This document shows, piece by piece, positions 1-10,243 of a stretch of 13,378 nt of DNA. Within the stretch, counting starts at the first letter, position 1; the number at the start of each line of letters is the position of its first letter. The DNA is taken from positions 112,565 through 125,942 of the forward strand of contig WELB01000076.1 in the NCBI GenBank assembly GCA_009602725.1. Reading direction: 5' to 3'. The translations under genes and the position numbers were made by a program. The DNA comes from Spirogloea muscicola. Its lineage: Eukaryota > Streptophyta > Zygnematophyceae > Spirogloeales > Spirogloeaceae. The notes beneath the pieces were generated by a model. That model was not told the DNA's origin and did no database searches. It worked only from the letters and a program-made list of their open reading frames with translations.

Positions 1-1
1 C

Positions 2-3000
2 CGAGAGCCGCGGTGCGTCGGCCGCCGTGCGACGTGGGCCAAGAGGCCGGCGGCGGCGCGCAGCACGACGCCGCCAGCCCCGCCGCCGGCGGCGTGGAAG
101 CTCAAGGACAACCCCCCCGACCATGGCGCACAGCGCCCGCTCGAGGGAGCCGTGGCGTCACCTGCAGCCGACGGCGTTGGCCCGAGCTTCGCCAGCGATG
201 TGGCGGCCATAGAAGGTCTGTCCAGCGAGGTCGCACGGGGGAGCTCGGAGTGGCCCCGGGAGACAGCGCTGGCGAAGAGCCTCCTGCCGGCACCAGCAGT
301 GCAACGCAGCAGCAGCACTGCAGTGCTCGAGGCGGAAGTGCAGCGAGAAGAAGCACTGCAGCAATCAGCGGCGCAGCCGACAGTGCCGGCGGACGCCGCT
401 TTGGAGGATTGCAAATGGGGATTGCAGAGCTCCGAGCGGCAGGAGGACAACGGCCAGGGCCAGCGTTGCTCTGCGGCGGTGGTGTATGTGGAGATGACCC
501 AGCAGCAGGACAGCCGCGACAAGGCCGGCACTGAAGCTCTTGACGATGATTTCCGCGGTGGCGCAGCGGCCAGCGGCTGCACTAAATTGTCAACGCCGGA
601 CGTGGCAGCAGTGGTGGGCGATGTAGCAGCTTTGCAAGCAGTGGCGGCGCAGCAGCGTGCACCTGAATACGGCTTCGCTGCGGACGCAGATCCCAAGGCG
701 GCCCTGCAGAAGGTGCCATCAACACACCCGGCCAGCGGCCCCGCCAAGGACGCGCAGGCAGCGGCAGAGGCGCAGGAGGAGAAGACGGAGCAGTGCTTGG
801 GCGGCAAGCTCGGGCTGCTGCCCGATGACGGCTCAATGCTCCAAGACAAAGTGACTGAGGGCGAGGAGGTGCTCCCAGCGCCGGGTGTCATGGAGCCCGT
901 GCAGCGGCGCAAGGATCTTGCAGGCGGCAACACAAGGTTCAGCCTAGGCGGACGTGTGGCCGAGCTTGGTAAGGCCGCAGCCTGCGGCGTTGTGATCCAC
1001 GGGGACATCAAAGATGCACTGCAGGGCGAAGGGGCAGTTAAGGCGGAGCTGTCGAGCGACCGCGTTGCAGCTGCTGCCACTCCACTGCCCACGGCCAGCC
1101 AAGCGGTGCCATCCACAGCCCTGGCCAGCGTCCCCGCCAAGGACGGCGAAGCAGCGGCAGAGGCGCAGGAGCAGGAATCTCTGCAAGACACGCTGAGCAA
1201 GGGCGAGGAGGTGCCAGTCCTTACAGAGCCCAGTTATTGGCGCGATGCCATGCCAGGCGACAACAGCGAGGTCGGCCTCGAAGTCCGCATAGCCGAAAAT
1301 GTCAAGGCCACAGCCTGTGGCGGAGTGATACACGGGAGCGCAGAAGATGCACTACAGGGCAAGGGATCCGTTAAAAAGGAGCAGCCGAGCGGCTGTGCTG
1401 CTGCCGCCAAGGGAGGGGTTGTCCCTGGGGCTGGCGCAGTGGCCATCGTTGTCAAGGCGGCGGCTGGAGGCGAGCTGGCGATGGCGATTGTGGACTGGCC
1501 CTGCCTGCTTAACAGCAGCTCCACAACGAGCGGCGCCATGCAAGCGGCTCGGCGTGGGCTGCCAACGGGATCTCTGCGGTCAGGCGTGGAGCTCCTGTGT
1601 GCTGCCACGGCCCTTGGGACTGCCGAGGACGCGACGAAGTTGTGGACGTGCTTCCAAGCTCCAGCAGGCCGCGCAGCAGGCGAGCGGCACTCGTTGCCCG
1701 CCCAGCAGCGGCAGCTTGCAGGCTTCGGAACAGCGCCGGCCTTTGGCGACAAGGACGTGGCCGGCAGCGGCGGTAGCAGCGGGAGCCAGTCCAGTCGGGC
1801 AGGCCGACGGGCATACTACCGTCGTGCGCCGGGGGCGACGGCGGCGGCGGCGGCAGAGGCGCTGGTGTTCGAGAGCCTGGCGCTGGCCGACCCGTTCATG
1901 GACAGCCCTCCATCCAGCACGCCGCCCAAGGACATGCGGCCGCCGCCGAGTGCGGCGCCGTTGCCATCGCCCTTGAGCGAGGGCACCGGTGCTGACGGTG
2001 GCGGCAACAGCAGCAACGGCGGCGGCAGGAAAAGTGCCAGGAGGACGCTCGTCTGGTCCTCGCAGCCAGGCCCGCCCAATGGCAGCCACCCCAACGCCAT
2101 CATCGCCAGTGGCAGTGGCGCTGACGCGCCGCCTCAGCAGGATTCGCCGCCTCCAAGGGAGGCAATAGAGGCAGTCGCAGTGGTGGCAGCAGTCATTGCG
2201 TCCACAGAGCAGAACGCGGCTGCCGCCGACACTGTCCTGCAGCCGGAGCCTGCAGAGCGATTGCAGCAGCCGACCTTGCCACACCCTGCGGCCGGCGGCC
2301 TCGGCCATGACCAACCTGCGCTGGTCCAAGACCAGCCTGCTGTGCAACCCGACACCAGACCTGCCATTAGTGAGGACGGCCATCCTGAGCAAGCACAGGA
2401 CGACCAGGGTGCATCAGATCCGCTGACGGAGACAGAAGCGATGCCTGATGCTGCCACTACTGCTGTAACTGGGGAGTCAGTGGAGGTGCCAGCCCCAGAG
2501 AACGTTGCCAAGGCCACCGACGGTGCACCATGCCAGGTGCGCTCAGCACCGGCGGAGCCATACAGAAGTCCAGCCACCAAGGAGCTACCGAGGGCGCCGG
2601 CGGCACTGGCGCTGCCATCAGTTGGCAAGAAAGCGGTGCTGGAGCTCGGTGGCCTGCTGCACGACTTCCCGCAGGCTGCGCTGCCGCGCCTCCGCATCCC
2701 CCGGCCTTCCATTGCCGGCGACGGAGCTGCTCCTGCCTCCAGGGTGGTCGCCAAGCCCGCTCTCAGGCTGAGCTCCCAGCAGGCGCCGCTTGTCACCGGG
2801 CTCTGGGGCGCCGCCTCCGATGGCAGCGGAGCTGGTGGCGGTGGCGGCGACGCTGATGACTGCTTGAGCACAGGCAGCCGTGCAACATCTGCAGACGTTG
2901 ACCACAGGTGCAGCGACAGGACTTGTGTCTTTCAGACAGTCATTAACCTCCACCGAATTTGCACTGGCATTGAACAATTATTATAGGACAGAAGTACACT

Positions 3001-4717
3001 CCCGAATGCAGGCCAATGTCAATAAGACACACTGACAACTGCTAGGACTGACTGCTGTTTAGTGCGCTACCGCAGAGACACGCAGTCGACGACGCCGCGG
3101 AGTTTGCTGGAGCCTGCGCGCTTCTTCTCGGACAGCAGCAGCTGCGGCAATGACTCCGACTGGCAAGCTGAGCTGGCAGGCATGCAGGAGCCCCAGCAGT
3201 GGAGGGCCGCCGCTGCCTCCGCCACTGCTGCTGCCGCCGCCGCCGCTGCCGCTGCTGCAGCAGCCGCCAACAGCAAAGCCCTCCTCAGTGGTCGGCAGCC
3301 GGTTGGGGGCGCTGCGCCCAAGGTCACACCACCCACAACCCCAAAGTCCGCTAAGAAGAACCTGGTGGCATGGAAGACGACGAGGTAGGTGCAGCGGATC
3401 CAGAACACCGCTAGCGTCTACGCCTGCAGCACTGCATGTCGTGCCAAGCAAGCTTGCAAGGAGGGTTTGAATGCAAGCCTGACGAGTTTGGGTAGCTGCT
3501 CCGCTGCTCTGTGCAGCCCGCCGAAAGCAGAGGGCTGGGTGGCGTCAGGTGGCAGCGACGACGACGAGCAGGACATCGTGCTGGCCGTGAAGGCGGCGCG
3601 CGTCTACCCTACATCGCCCACGAACTCAGGGGCAGGTGAGGCCGGCATTGTTTGGTGGCCCATATTGCTCGTAGCAGATCTCTTTGCCCCGGTCGCTTCC
3701 ACACTTGACACTCATTGCACCATGTGTCAGCATGGCCTGCGCATTGCAAGTGGCTCTAGAGCCAGAACCCCTCTGCTTGTTCACGGTTGCCTTGTATGAG
3801 CTCTTGTGAGTACTCAAAGGGCAGATGACTCATTTGGTCAGCATAATGCAAGACAAAAGCCCTTCACCTCCAAACTCAATGACCTGGAGTTGACGTGGCC
3901 AACCATGCTGATATGTGCTCGTCTGCTGATGGCATGCTGCTGGACTGCGACAGAAGCGCGCAACGTCAGCCAGTACCTCTCAGGCGGGGGTTCAGAGCCC
4001 AAGACGCCACGCATGGGGCAGCCATGGCCGAGGTTAGCAATGCATTGAATCCGCCGCTTGTCTTTATGTGGCTCTGAATTGCAGCTGAGAGGGGGCAGCC
4101 ATGTCATGATGAATTGGGAAGATGTAATGTGAATATGTCAGTAGCGAATCCTTGCAAGAGCACCAGCAGCACGAGCTGAGGTCTTCAGGCACAGTTCCTT
4201 GCATGTTGGTGTGAGCAGCCCGCCTCGAAGTGCTACACCAGAGCCAGTCCGGCGGGTCACTGCCAGCCCGCTTCGCTCCCCTCCAAGACGCTCCCCTGGC
4301 CAAGATGGCAACTATACAAGGTGCGCACAATCTAGCATCCTGGCTGAAAGTAGCATGCAGATAATGCGGTGCTCTACTGCTCAATGGCTTCTGCGATTGT
4401 TCAGAGAAGAGTTTGGCTATTGCGAATCAGTCAAGAAGTACCTCTATGTGTGATGCATTTGCAGGAACGCTGTGGAGGGATGGCAGTCAGATAAGGAAAA
4501 CAAGCATGATGCAGGCAGCCACAAGTACAGCTACGCATATCAGGGCCGCGGCGCCTCGTGGAAGCAGCGGACGGCTGGCAGTGGCGACGACCCAGAAGGC
4601 CCGCTGCGTGAAGACGACGGCTACGAGCGGACCATATATCCAGTGCAGGGGCGTACAGAGAAGCCATGCGCCAGCGCAATGTCCTTCTACATGACCGCAT
4701 TCGACCCCCTGCACTAG
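2..4717 (+). CDS. Large disordered Ala/Pro/Ser-rich protein, unknown function, 5'-partial, six exons
   Basis: I do not recognise this protein. Proposed exons are 2-2907, 3076-3384, 3517-3635, 3954-4032, 4219-4320 and 4465-4717 (TAG). All five introns are GT-AG and the joined frame is open for 1255 codons. The frame is already open at the left edge with no ATG near it, so the true start lies upstream; the GTG at 152 is not a credible eukaryotic start. The first exon is low complexity (Ala, Gln, Glu, Gly, Pro) and contains a degenerate tandem duplication (712-1415). Exon 2 has a long poly-Ala run encoded near 3210-3270. Exons 2-5 are rich in SP/TP sites, including SPLR and SPPR, which fit the proline-directed kinase consensus. 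The last exon looks more ordered and ends RTIYPVQGRTEKPCASAMSF and then YMTAFDPLH. No membrane segment or enzyme motif is visible. A scaffold or regulatory role is only a guess. Confidence 0.72.
712..1415 (+). repeat. Degenerate tandem duplication inside the first exon of the unknown protein gene
   Basis: Two copies of a segment of roughly 110-130 codons follow one another. Copy 1 spans about 712-1100 and copy 2 about 1104-1415. Matching blocks include VPST...AS.PAKD...AAAEAQE at the start, GEEV in the middle, and ACGxVIHG, EDALQG/KDALQG and AAAA near the end. Copy 2 is about 60 bases shorter because it lacks the block encoding CLGGKLGLLPDDGSM. DNA identity is still plain in places, for example agcggcagaggcgcaggag in both copies. 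Confidence 0.75.
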
Positions 4718-5456
4718 ATAGAAGCAGCCCTGCTTCGCCATAAAGTAGGTTCACAGCAACTTGCAGTACCACAGACGGATGCCCCAGCAGTTCGCGCTGA
4801 GAAGTCACTAGGGGCTTTCCACAGTGGTCAAGCACGTTAGAGTGAAAAGAGCTGCGGCTCTGAAATAATAAGTGGCTCAGTCATTGTATTGCAGGACTGG
4901 TTAAGCATATTGAGCCCCTGTAAAATTAATGAGGCCAGCAAGACGCGCTCCCTAACAGCATCATTAGACAGCAGACAGAGACAGCCACCCAGGATCTGAG
5001 ACTAGTCCGCTGTCTAACTCATAAGTGGCATTCAGCACAATCCTTCTGCATCCACCCAACTTTGAGGTTCCGCATGGACATGCTAAGCTGACCGTCAACA
5101 TGAATGCTGCTCGCTGCTTGGTCAACTTTCTAGTGCTGCTGCACCAAAAGTTCGCCACCGATATACAAGACGGGCCAAGATGCTTGCTTAGTGTAGGTGC
5201 TGGATCCCAGGGCAATTGGGTGACAGCAATGAATAGGTCTTAGACAAGCTCCTTGACAAGTGCGCTCTTTGATTACCTTCAGAAGTGGTGAAAAGGTCAT
5301 GGAGCTCTTGAGAAGGGCCAAGAGGCGTTATAGCACACTTGCGTGCCCCGCAAGACAAGCTCATGATCAGCCGGGCGCGGCGCAAGAGAGTCGACGCAGC
5401 TGAGTGCGCAGTAGCTGGCATGCAACAGGTGCATGGTAGCCACCCCCATCGTCAGG
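4718..5456. other. Convergent intergenic region between the unknown gene and TOM5
   Basis: I see no gene here. It should hold the 3' untranslated regions of the upstream plus-strand gene and of TOM5 on the minus strand. Base composition falls towards 50% GC, unlike the flanking exons. The only signal I can name is the plus-strand TGTAA at 4919. Short open frames on both strands have no family resemblance and no exon-like composition. Confidence 0.6.
4919..4923 (+). terminator. Candidate poly(A) signal TGTAA for the unknown protein gene
   Basis: TGTAA lies 202 bases after the TAG stop at 4715-4717. TGTAA (UGUAA) is the established poly(A) signal of chlorophyte green algae. It is only five bases long, so chance occurrence is possible, but position and strand fit. 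Confidence 0.5.
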
Positions 5457-6061
5457 TCAGATGGCCATCAGGTCACCAAAGTTGCGGAACACAAACACGG
5501 AGGCTGCAAACAGCGCCACCGCCCGTAGGAGCCGCTGCAAAGGAAAGCGGCAGATTCACATCAGGACGGTGTTTTGGACTGTGAAGTGCGCGAGCACTTT
5601 GCAAAATGTGTCGGGCAACACCCACGTGCACCAATCAAGGCAGTCGCCTCGGCCAACCACTGTAATGTCAAGCATCAACGGCATCCCAGACATTGACACC
5701 TTCCACTGGGAAGAGGCTCGTGAGAACTTTGGGGCTGTTCTCAGAAGGAGATACAGGCGTTGGTCCCTAAACCCCTTTAGAAGGAGATACAGGCAGTGGT
5801 CCGTAAACCCCGCGCCGCGGTCCTAGGGGCCATGTTTGTAGCCGCAGGTAGGGTCATCAGCGGAGGCCAAGCCCGGAGCCAAGCGGGCTACCCGGGAGAA
5901 GCCGGCCATGGTGGGTGGCGTCTGCCGCCTCAGGGGCGCCACGCGGCGGCAGCGGGGCCAGTCGGCGGCACGCTCACCAGGCTCGCCTCTCGCCGCTCGT
6001 CGTCGGCCAGGTGGTCGTCCCACCACTCCTGCGCCCGCTGCACCAGCGCGGCGCCCGCCAT
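5457..6061 (-). CDS. TOM5: TOM5, small subunit of the mitochondrial outer-membrane import translocase
   Basis: Two exons on the minus strand: 6061-5978 (28 codons) and 5534-5457 (25 codons plus TGA), joined in phase 0 by a 443-base intron that begins GTGAGC and ends TTTGCAG. The product is 53 aa, close to the 54 aa of plant TOM5. Residues 1-28 form an acidic, Trp-containing cytosolic part (QEWWDDHLADDERREAS). Residues 29-45 form the single tail-anchor-like membrane segment (RLLRAVALFAASVFVFR). The chain ends NFGDLMAI, matching the conserved KLLRA...R-[NSY]-[FY]-GDLM end of plant TOM5. In this family the protein sits in the TOM complex and helps precursors reach the TOM40 pore. The gene is head-to-head with the ATP synthase 6 kDa gene. 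The start ATG at 6061 has a good context (gcgATGGC) and is the first in frame. Identification rests on motif memory, not a search. Confidence 0.85.
5743..5814. repeat. 36-bp tandem duplication in the TOM5 intron
   Basis: The block agaaggagatacaggc-GTTGGTCC-ctaaacccc begins at 5743 and recurs at 5779 with a few changes (cagtggtccgtaaacccc). The period is 36 bases. Each unit ends in a telomere-like taaacccc core. The duplication lies within the 443-base TOM5 intron, 163 bases or more from the acceptor-side exon and the donor. Confidence 0.85.
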
Positions 6062-6077
6062 CGCCGCCCCGCCTGCA

Positions 6078-6115
<38 letters not shown>
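6078..6115 (-). repeat. CCG triplet array in the TOM5 5' leader
   Basis: About 12.7 GCG/CGC triplets; on the TOM5 sense strand it reads CCG repeats, ending about 16 bases before the ATG. The array is uninterrupted and is likely length-variable. Confidence 0.9.
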
Positions 6116-6200
6116 ACTTGGTGAGTGCCAACGAGGCCGGGGCCGTCTGATGAGTGTGACCCAAACGGTGGCCGTCTGAGACGCAGCAGAAGAAGGTCAC

Positions 6201-6231
6201 ATACTTATACATACATACATAGATATATATA
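6201..6231. repeat. ATAC/AT microsatellite
   Basis: The sequence atacttatacatacatacat, followed by agatatatata, forms an AT-rich simple repeat in the middle of the divergent intergenic region, in sharp contrast to the GC-rich arrays on each side. Confidence 0.85.
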
Positions 6232-6326
6232 CACCCAGACATATATCCACCAATAGCCAATTTGACATCAGCAGCTGCAGTCGTCCAAGCTCCCCAACAA
6301 TCTGCCAGATCATCCCTTTTCTCCGA

Positions 6327-6354
6327 CCGCCGCCGCCGCCGCCGCCGCCGCCGC
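6327..6354 (+). repeat. CCG triplet array in the ATP synthase 6 kDa leader
   Basis: About nine CCG triplets end five bases before the start codon at 6360, on the sense strand of the gene. It mirrors the array before the TOM5 start codon. Confidence 0.9.
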
Positions 6355-6359
6355 CCGCC

Positions 6360-6544
6360 ATGGCGCCGTTCGGGAAGCCGCTGGGGCAGGTGGCGCTGGC
6401 GGAGGCGCGCCGCAACTGGCCCTTCGTCGTCGGCTTCGCCGTCACCTTCGGCCTCGTCCTCCGCCTCTCCGCCTCGCTGCCCGGTGAGAGAGCCGACCGC
6501 GCCGCCCCCCGCGTCTCGCCCGTCGCCGGCGATGTCTCCCGCCG

Positions 6545-6582
<38 letters not shown>

Positions 6583-6686
6583 CTTTGTCTCGTGCGCTGA
6601 CTCGCGACTCGCGGCGGCGCGGCGGCGGTTCCCCAGCGGAGGACCGCAACAAGTCGCCCTTCATCAACGTCAATGCGCATCGGTGA
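6360..6686 (+). CDS. Mitochondrial F1Fo ATP synthase 6 kDa subunit (plant type)
   Basis: Exon 1 is 6360-6483 and exon 2 is 6637-6686 (TGA), with a phase-1 intron of 153 bases (GTGAGA...CCCCAG). The spliced product is 57 aa, against about 55 aa for plant 6 kDa subunits. Residues 17-37 (RRNWPFVVGFAVTFGLVLRL) contain the family hallmark R-N/C-WPF-x-x-GFAVT at the start of the single membrane span. The end, AEDRNKSPFINVNAHR, matches the plant EEDAKNSKFV...HRR tail. The family is an accessory subunit of the membrane Fo part of the mitochondrial enzyme; this copy should be nuclear-encoded and inserted in the inner membrane. The ATG lies in gccATGG, a strong context. The intron is a multiple of three and has no stop in frame, so an unspliced message would encode 108 aa with an Arg-rich insert. 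Identification is by motif recall. Confidence 0.86.
6546..6577 (+). repeat. CGC triplet array in the intron of the ATP synthase 6 kDa gene
   Basis: About ten uninterrupted CGC/CCG triplets lie within the intron 6484-6636. If the intron were retained, they would encode a run of arginines. Confidence 0.9.
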
Positions 6687-7691
6687 GCTCTCGCCAAGCC
6701 CTCCACCATTCGCCACCGTCGCCGCCGCTGCGAGTTCCACTGAGGAAAGTGCCGGCCCCGCAGCGGCCTTTGCCAACGCTGTGCTCGAGAAGAAATTGTT
6801 CCGGTTCTAAGGTTGGCGAGTTTCTCGAGGCCCACCCCTCGCCCTGCAGTGGGCCGGTGATGGCCTGATCTGCTCCAGGAGACGGCAGAGACCAGATGTG
6901 CGCCGGACGCGGCACGCCGCTTGACCAGACTGCCCTCCACCACCGCTGACGGGAGCTCTCTTGGCCGTCCTGGCAGCTGATTCCGAGCGGAATGGCCTTG
7001 TGGCCTCATTCTCCGAGCGGCATCTTGAAGCACCGCACTTTCTCATTGGGCATCTGGCTACCGAGCTGGAACGTAGCTAGCCGTGGCTGTGGCGTCTGTA
7101 CTCGTGCTCCACCCAAGCAACACGTGCCCTGAGCGAGAGCTGCCTTCACTCATACACACCTCAGCTGACTGTTTATCTTCTGCGAAGTTGTACTGGTTGT
7201 GGTATTCGGGCACCTAAGTCACGCTCTTGTGATGCCATGAGCCCACAATCAGCATGGCAGACGTGGAGCAATCAACGACCTCCTTTTGAAGTCCTCGTTT
7301 GCACTGTTGAAGCACATTATGAGACCTAGTAAAGTGTATCTGCAAGAGCTTGTCTGAACGACCTCGCATGTGATCCTTACTGCTTGTTGTGTCAAGCTCA
7401 CGATGACCAACTACATACAGGTGATGAAGTAAGTGCGTAGATTATTGGGAAGTACTGCGCAGCCTTGGCCAATGAACTCTTCACAAAGAAGTAACATAAG
7501 ACAGCTCTGTGAAGGAGTTCTGTTCTGGGCCCCAGACTGACAGCTAGAAGTAACTACAAAGGGGTCACTCACAGGAGCCTGGCAAATGAGCAGATTGCCA
7601 GGCAGAAAGACGCCGTTAGGATAAGGTCTGATACTTAAGCAAGTCCAAGTTCGCCTGCTCTGCTGAATGTGAGACATGATGATCGACTGTG
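6687..7691. other. Convergent gene-free region between ATP synthase 6 kDa and PYRD
   Basis: About 1 kb with no gene that I can support. It should hold the 3' untranslated regions of both flanking genes. The first 350 bases are still GC-rich; the rest is near 50% GC. Open frames here, such as the minus-strand frame 7411-7698, lack any family resemblance. I found no TGTAA on the expected strand for either gene, so the cleavage sites remain unplaced. Confidence 0.55.
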
Positions 7692-9327
<1,636 letters not shown>

Positions 9328-9754
9328 GGCGGCGGCGGCGGCGGCGCGTGCGCGGGAGCGAGGGGATGCGAGAGAGTGGGGTGGGTGGACCAGGCGGACG
9401 ACCGTAGGTGCTCTCAACGAGAGAGAAGGTGGCTCTCCCAAAGGGGGCGGACGTCGTGGCCCCAACAGAAAGGGACGGCGAGACGAGACGCGACGCCGTT
9501 GGGGCGCCGCCCCCGCCTGGCCGATCGGGCCGGGCTTGGCCTTCTGCCAGCGCTCGAGACGGCGCGGCGGCACGAGACGGCGGGGGCGCCCCCCCCCCAT
9601 CTGCCGCAGACGGCGACCGCCGTCAGCCCGAGACGGCGTCTCCCCCTTGGGCCTAAACGACGGGACGCTCTAACGCCGCCCATCGTCTCGCGAGCTCCAC
9701 TTCCCCAAGCACTCACTGTAGGCCACCCGGCGGGCGGCCGCGGCGGTGGCGGCC
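9328..9754. promoter_or_regulatory. Shared upstream region between PYRD (minus) and the Fb11-like gene (plus)
   Basis: This 427-base divergent interval must hold both promoters and leaders. It starts with six GCC triplets (9328-9345), directly before the PYRD ATG on its sense strand. It carries three copies of cgagacggcg at 9555, 9573 and 9629, the last forming the inverted repeat gagacg-g-cgtctc (9630-9642), and a reverse copy of cgagacg at 9684-9690. No AT-rich TATA element is evident. Promoter function is inferred from arrangement. Confidence 0.55.
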
Positions 9755-10243
9755 ATGGCAGGCGGCCACGGCGGCGGTGGCGGACACCATCCCGGCTACC
9801 CCGTGGAAGTCTGGTCGCCGGCGGGCGGGTGGTTCTGCGACCCCCGGCGCTGGCGCCGCAACACTGCGGTCGCTCTGCTGGCCATCGCCGCTGTCGCTGC
9901 TCCCATCGCCATGGCGTCCGCGGCAGCCGAGGTGCAGCCTGCCTCTTCTCCAGAACCCTTCCCAGACTTCGATGCGGATAGTTCGTCCGGATGTAGCGGC
10001 CACTGGTGGTTCTCCCGCCCTGGCTGCTGTGCCTGGCTGCGCCATGCAGACTTAGGACCTGTAGAACGGACGAGGCCCTCAGTTAGCGGGCAGGAGCCGT
10101 CACCATTCTCGCTCCCTAACGCTGCGAGGGCATTCTGACCGTGCCTGCAGCAACGGCCGCTGGCTCCGATCCGGCCGCTTCCCTCCCAGCTCTGGTGCAA
10201 AAACTTTCCCAAGAAGGCTGACGCTCAGGATGCCTCCGAGTAA
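9755..10243 (+). CDS. Small single-span mitochondrial protein, plant Fb11-like; likely complex I accessory subunit
   Basis: Exon 1 is 9755-9931 (59 codons), the intron 9932-10150 (219 bases, GTGCAG...CTGCAG, phase 0), and exon 2 is 10151-10243 (30 codons plus TAA). The product is 89 aa. Residues 2-15 are Gly/His-rich. WSPAGGWFCDPRRWRRNTA (20-38) precedes a membrane segment at about 37-54 (AVALLAIAAVAAPIAMAS). The tail EQRPLAPIRPLPSQLWCKNF (59-78) resembles the EQRP...PVRPIPSQLWCKNF block of plant fiber protein Fb11, which I recall as a small complex I subunit, possibly of the B9/NDUFA3 class. The exact subunit name is uncertain. The two halves of the family pattern only appear after splicing, which supports the intron. 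The ATG at 9755 (gccATGG) is preferred over the in-frame GTG at 9746. The gene is divergent from PYRD. Confidence 0.72.

Larger units (their letters stand above)
6062..6359. promoter_or_regulatory. Shared upstream region between TOM5 (minus) and ATP synthase 6 kDa subunit (plus)
   Basis: The two start codons are 298 bases apart and face away from each other, so both promoters and both 5' leaders must fit here unless leader introns exist. The centre is AT-rich, with an ATAC/AT microsatellite at about 6201-6231 that includes tatatata, which reads the same on both strands and could act as a TATA element in either direction. CCG-type triplet arrays flank each start codon. Promoter function is inferred from arrangement only. 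Confidence 0.6.

Noticed and set aside
1580-2871. Long minus-strand frames at 1580-2392 and 2134-2871
   Set aside because: They are antisense to the long first exon of the unknown gene, arise from its high GC content, and do not resemble any protein. The plus-strand frame joins five further exons in phase.
152-2986. GTG at 152 as the start, and TAG at 2984 as the end, of the first gene
   Set aside because: The frame is open back to the window edge, GTG is not an ordinary nuclear start, and a phase-2 GT-AG intron at 2908-3075 joins to a further convincing exon.
5823-6776. Minus-strand open frame of 317 codons
   Set aside because: It covers TOM5 exon 1 in another frame, the promoter region and the opposite strand of the ATP synthase gene. 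It is built from GC-rich triplet arrays (poly-Arg, poly-Ala) and has no family resemblance.
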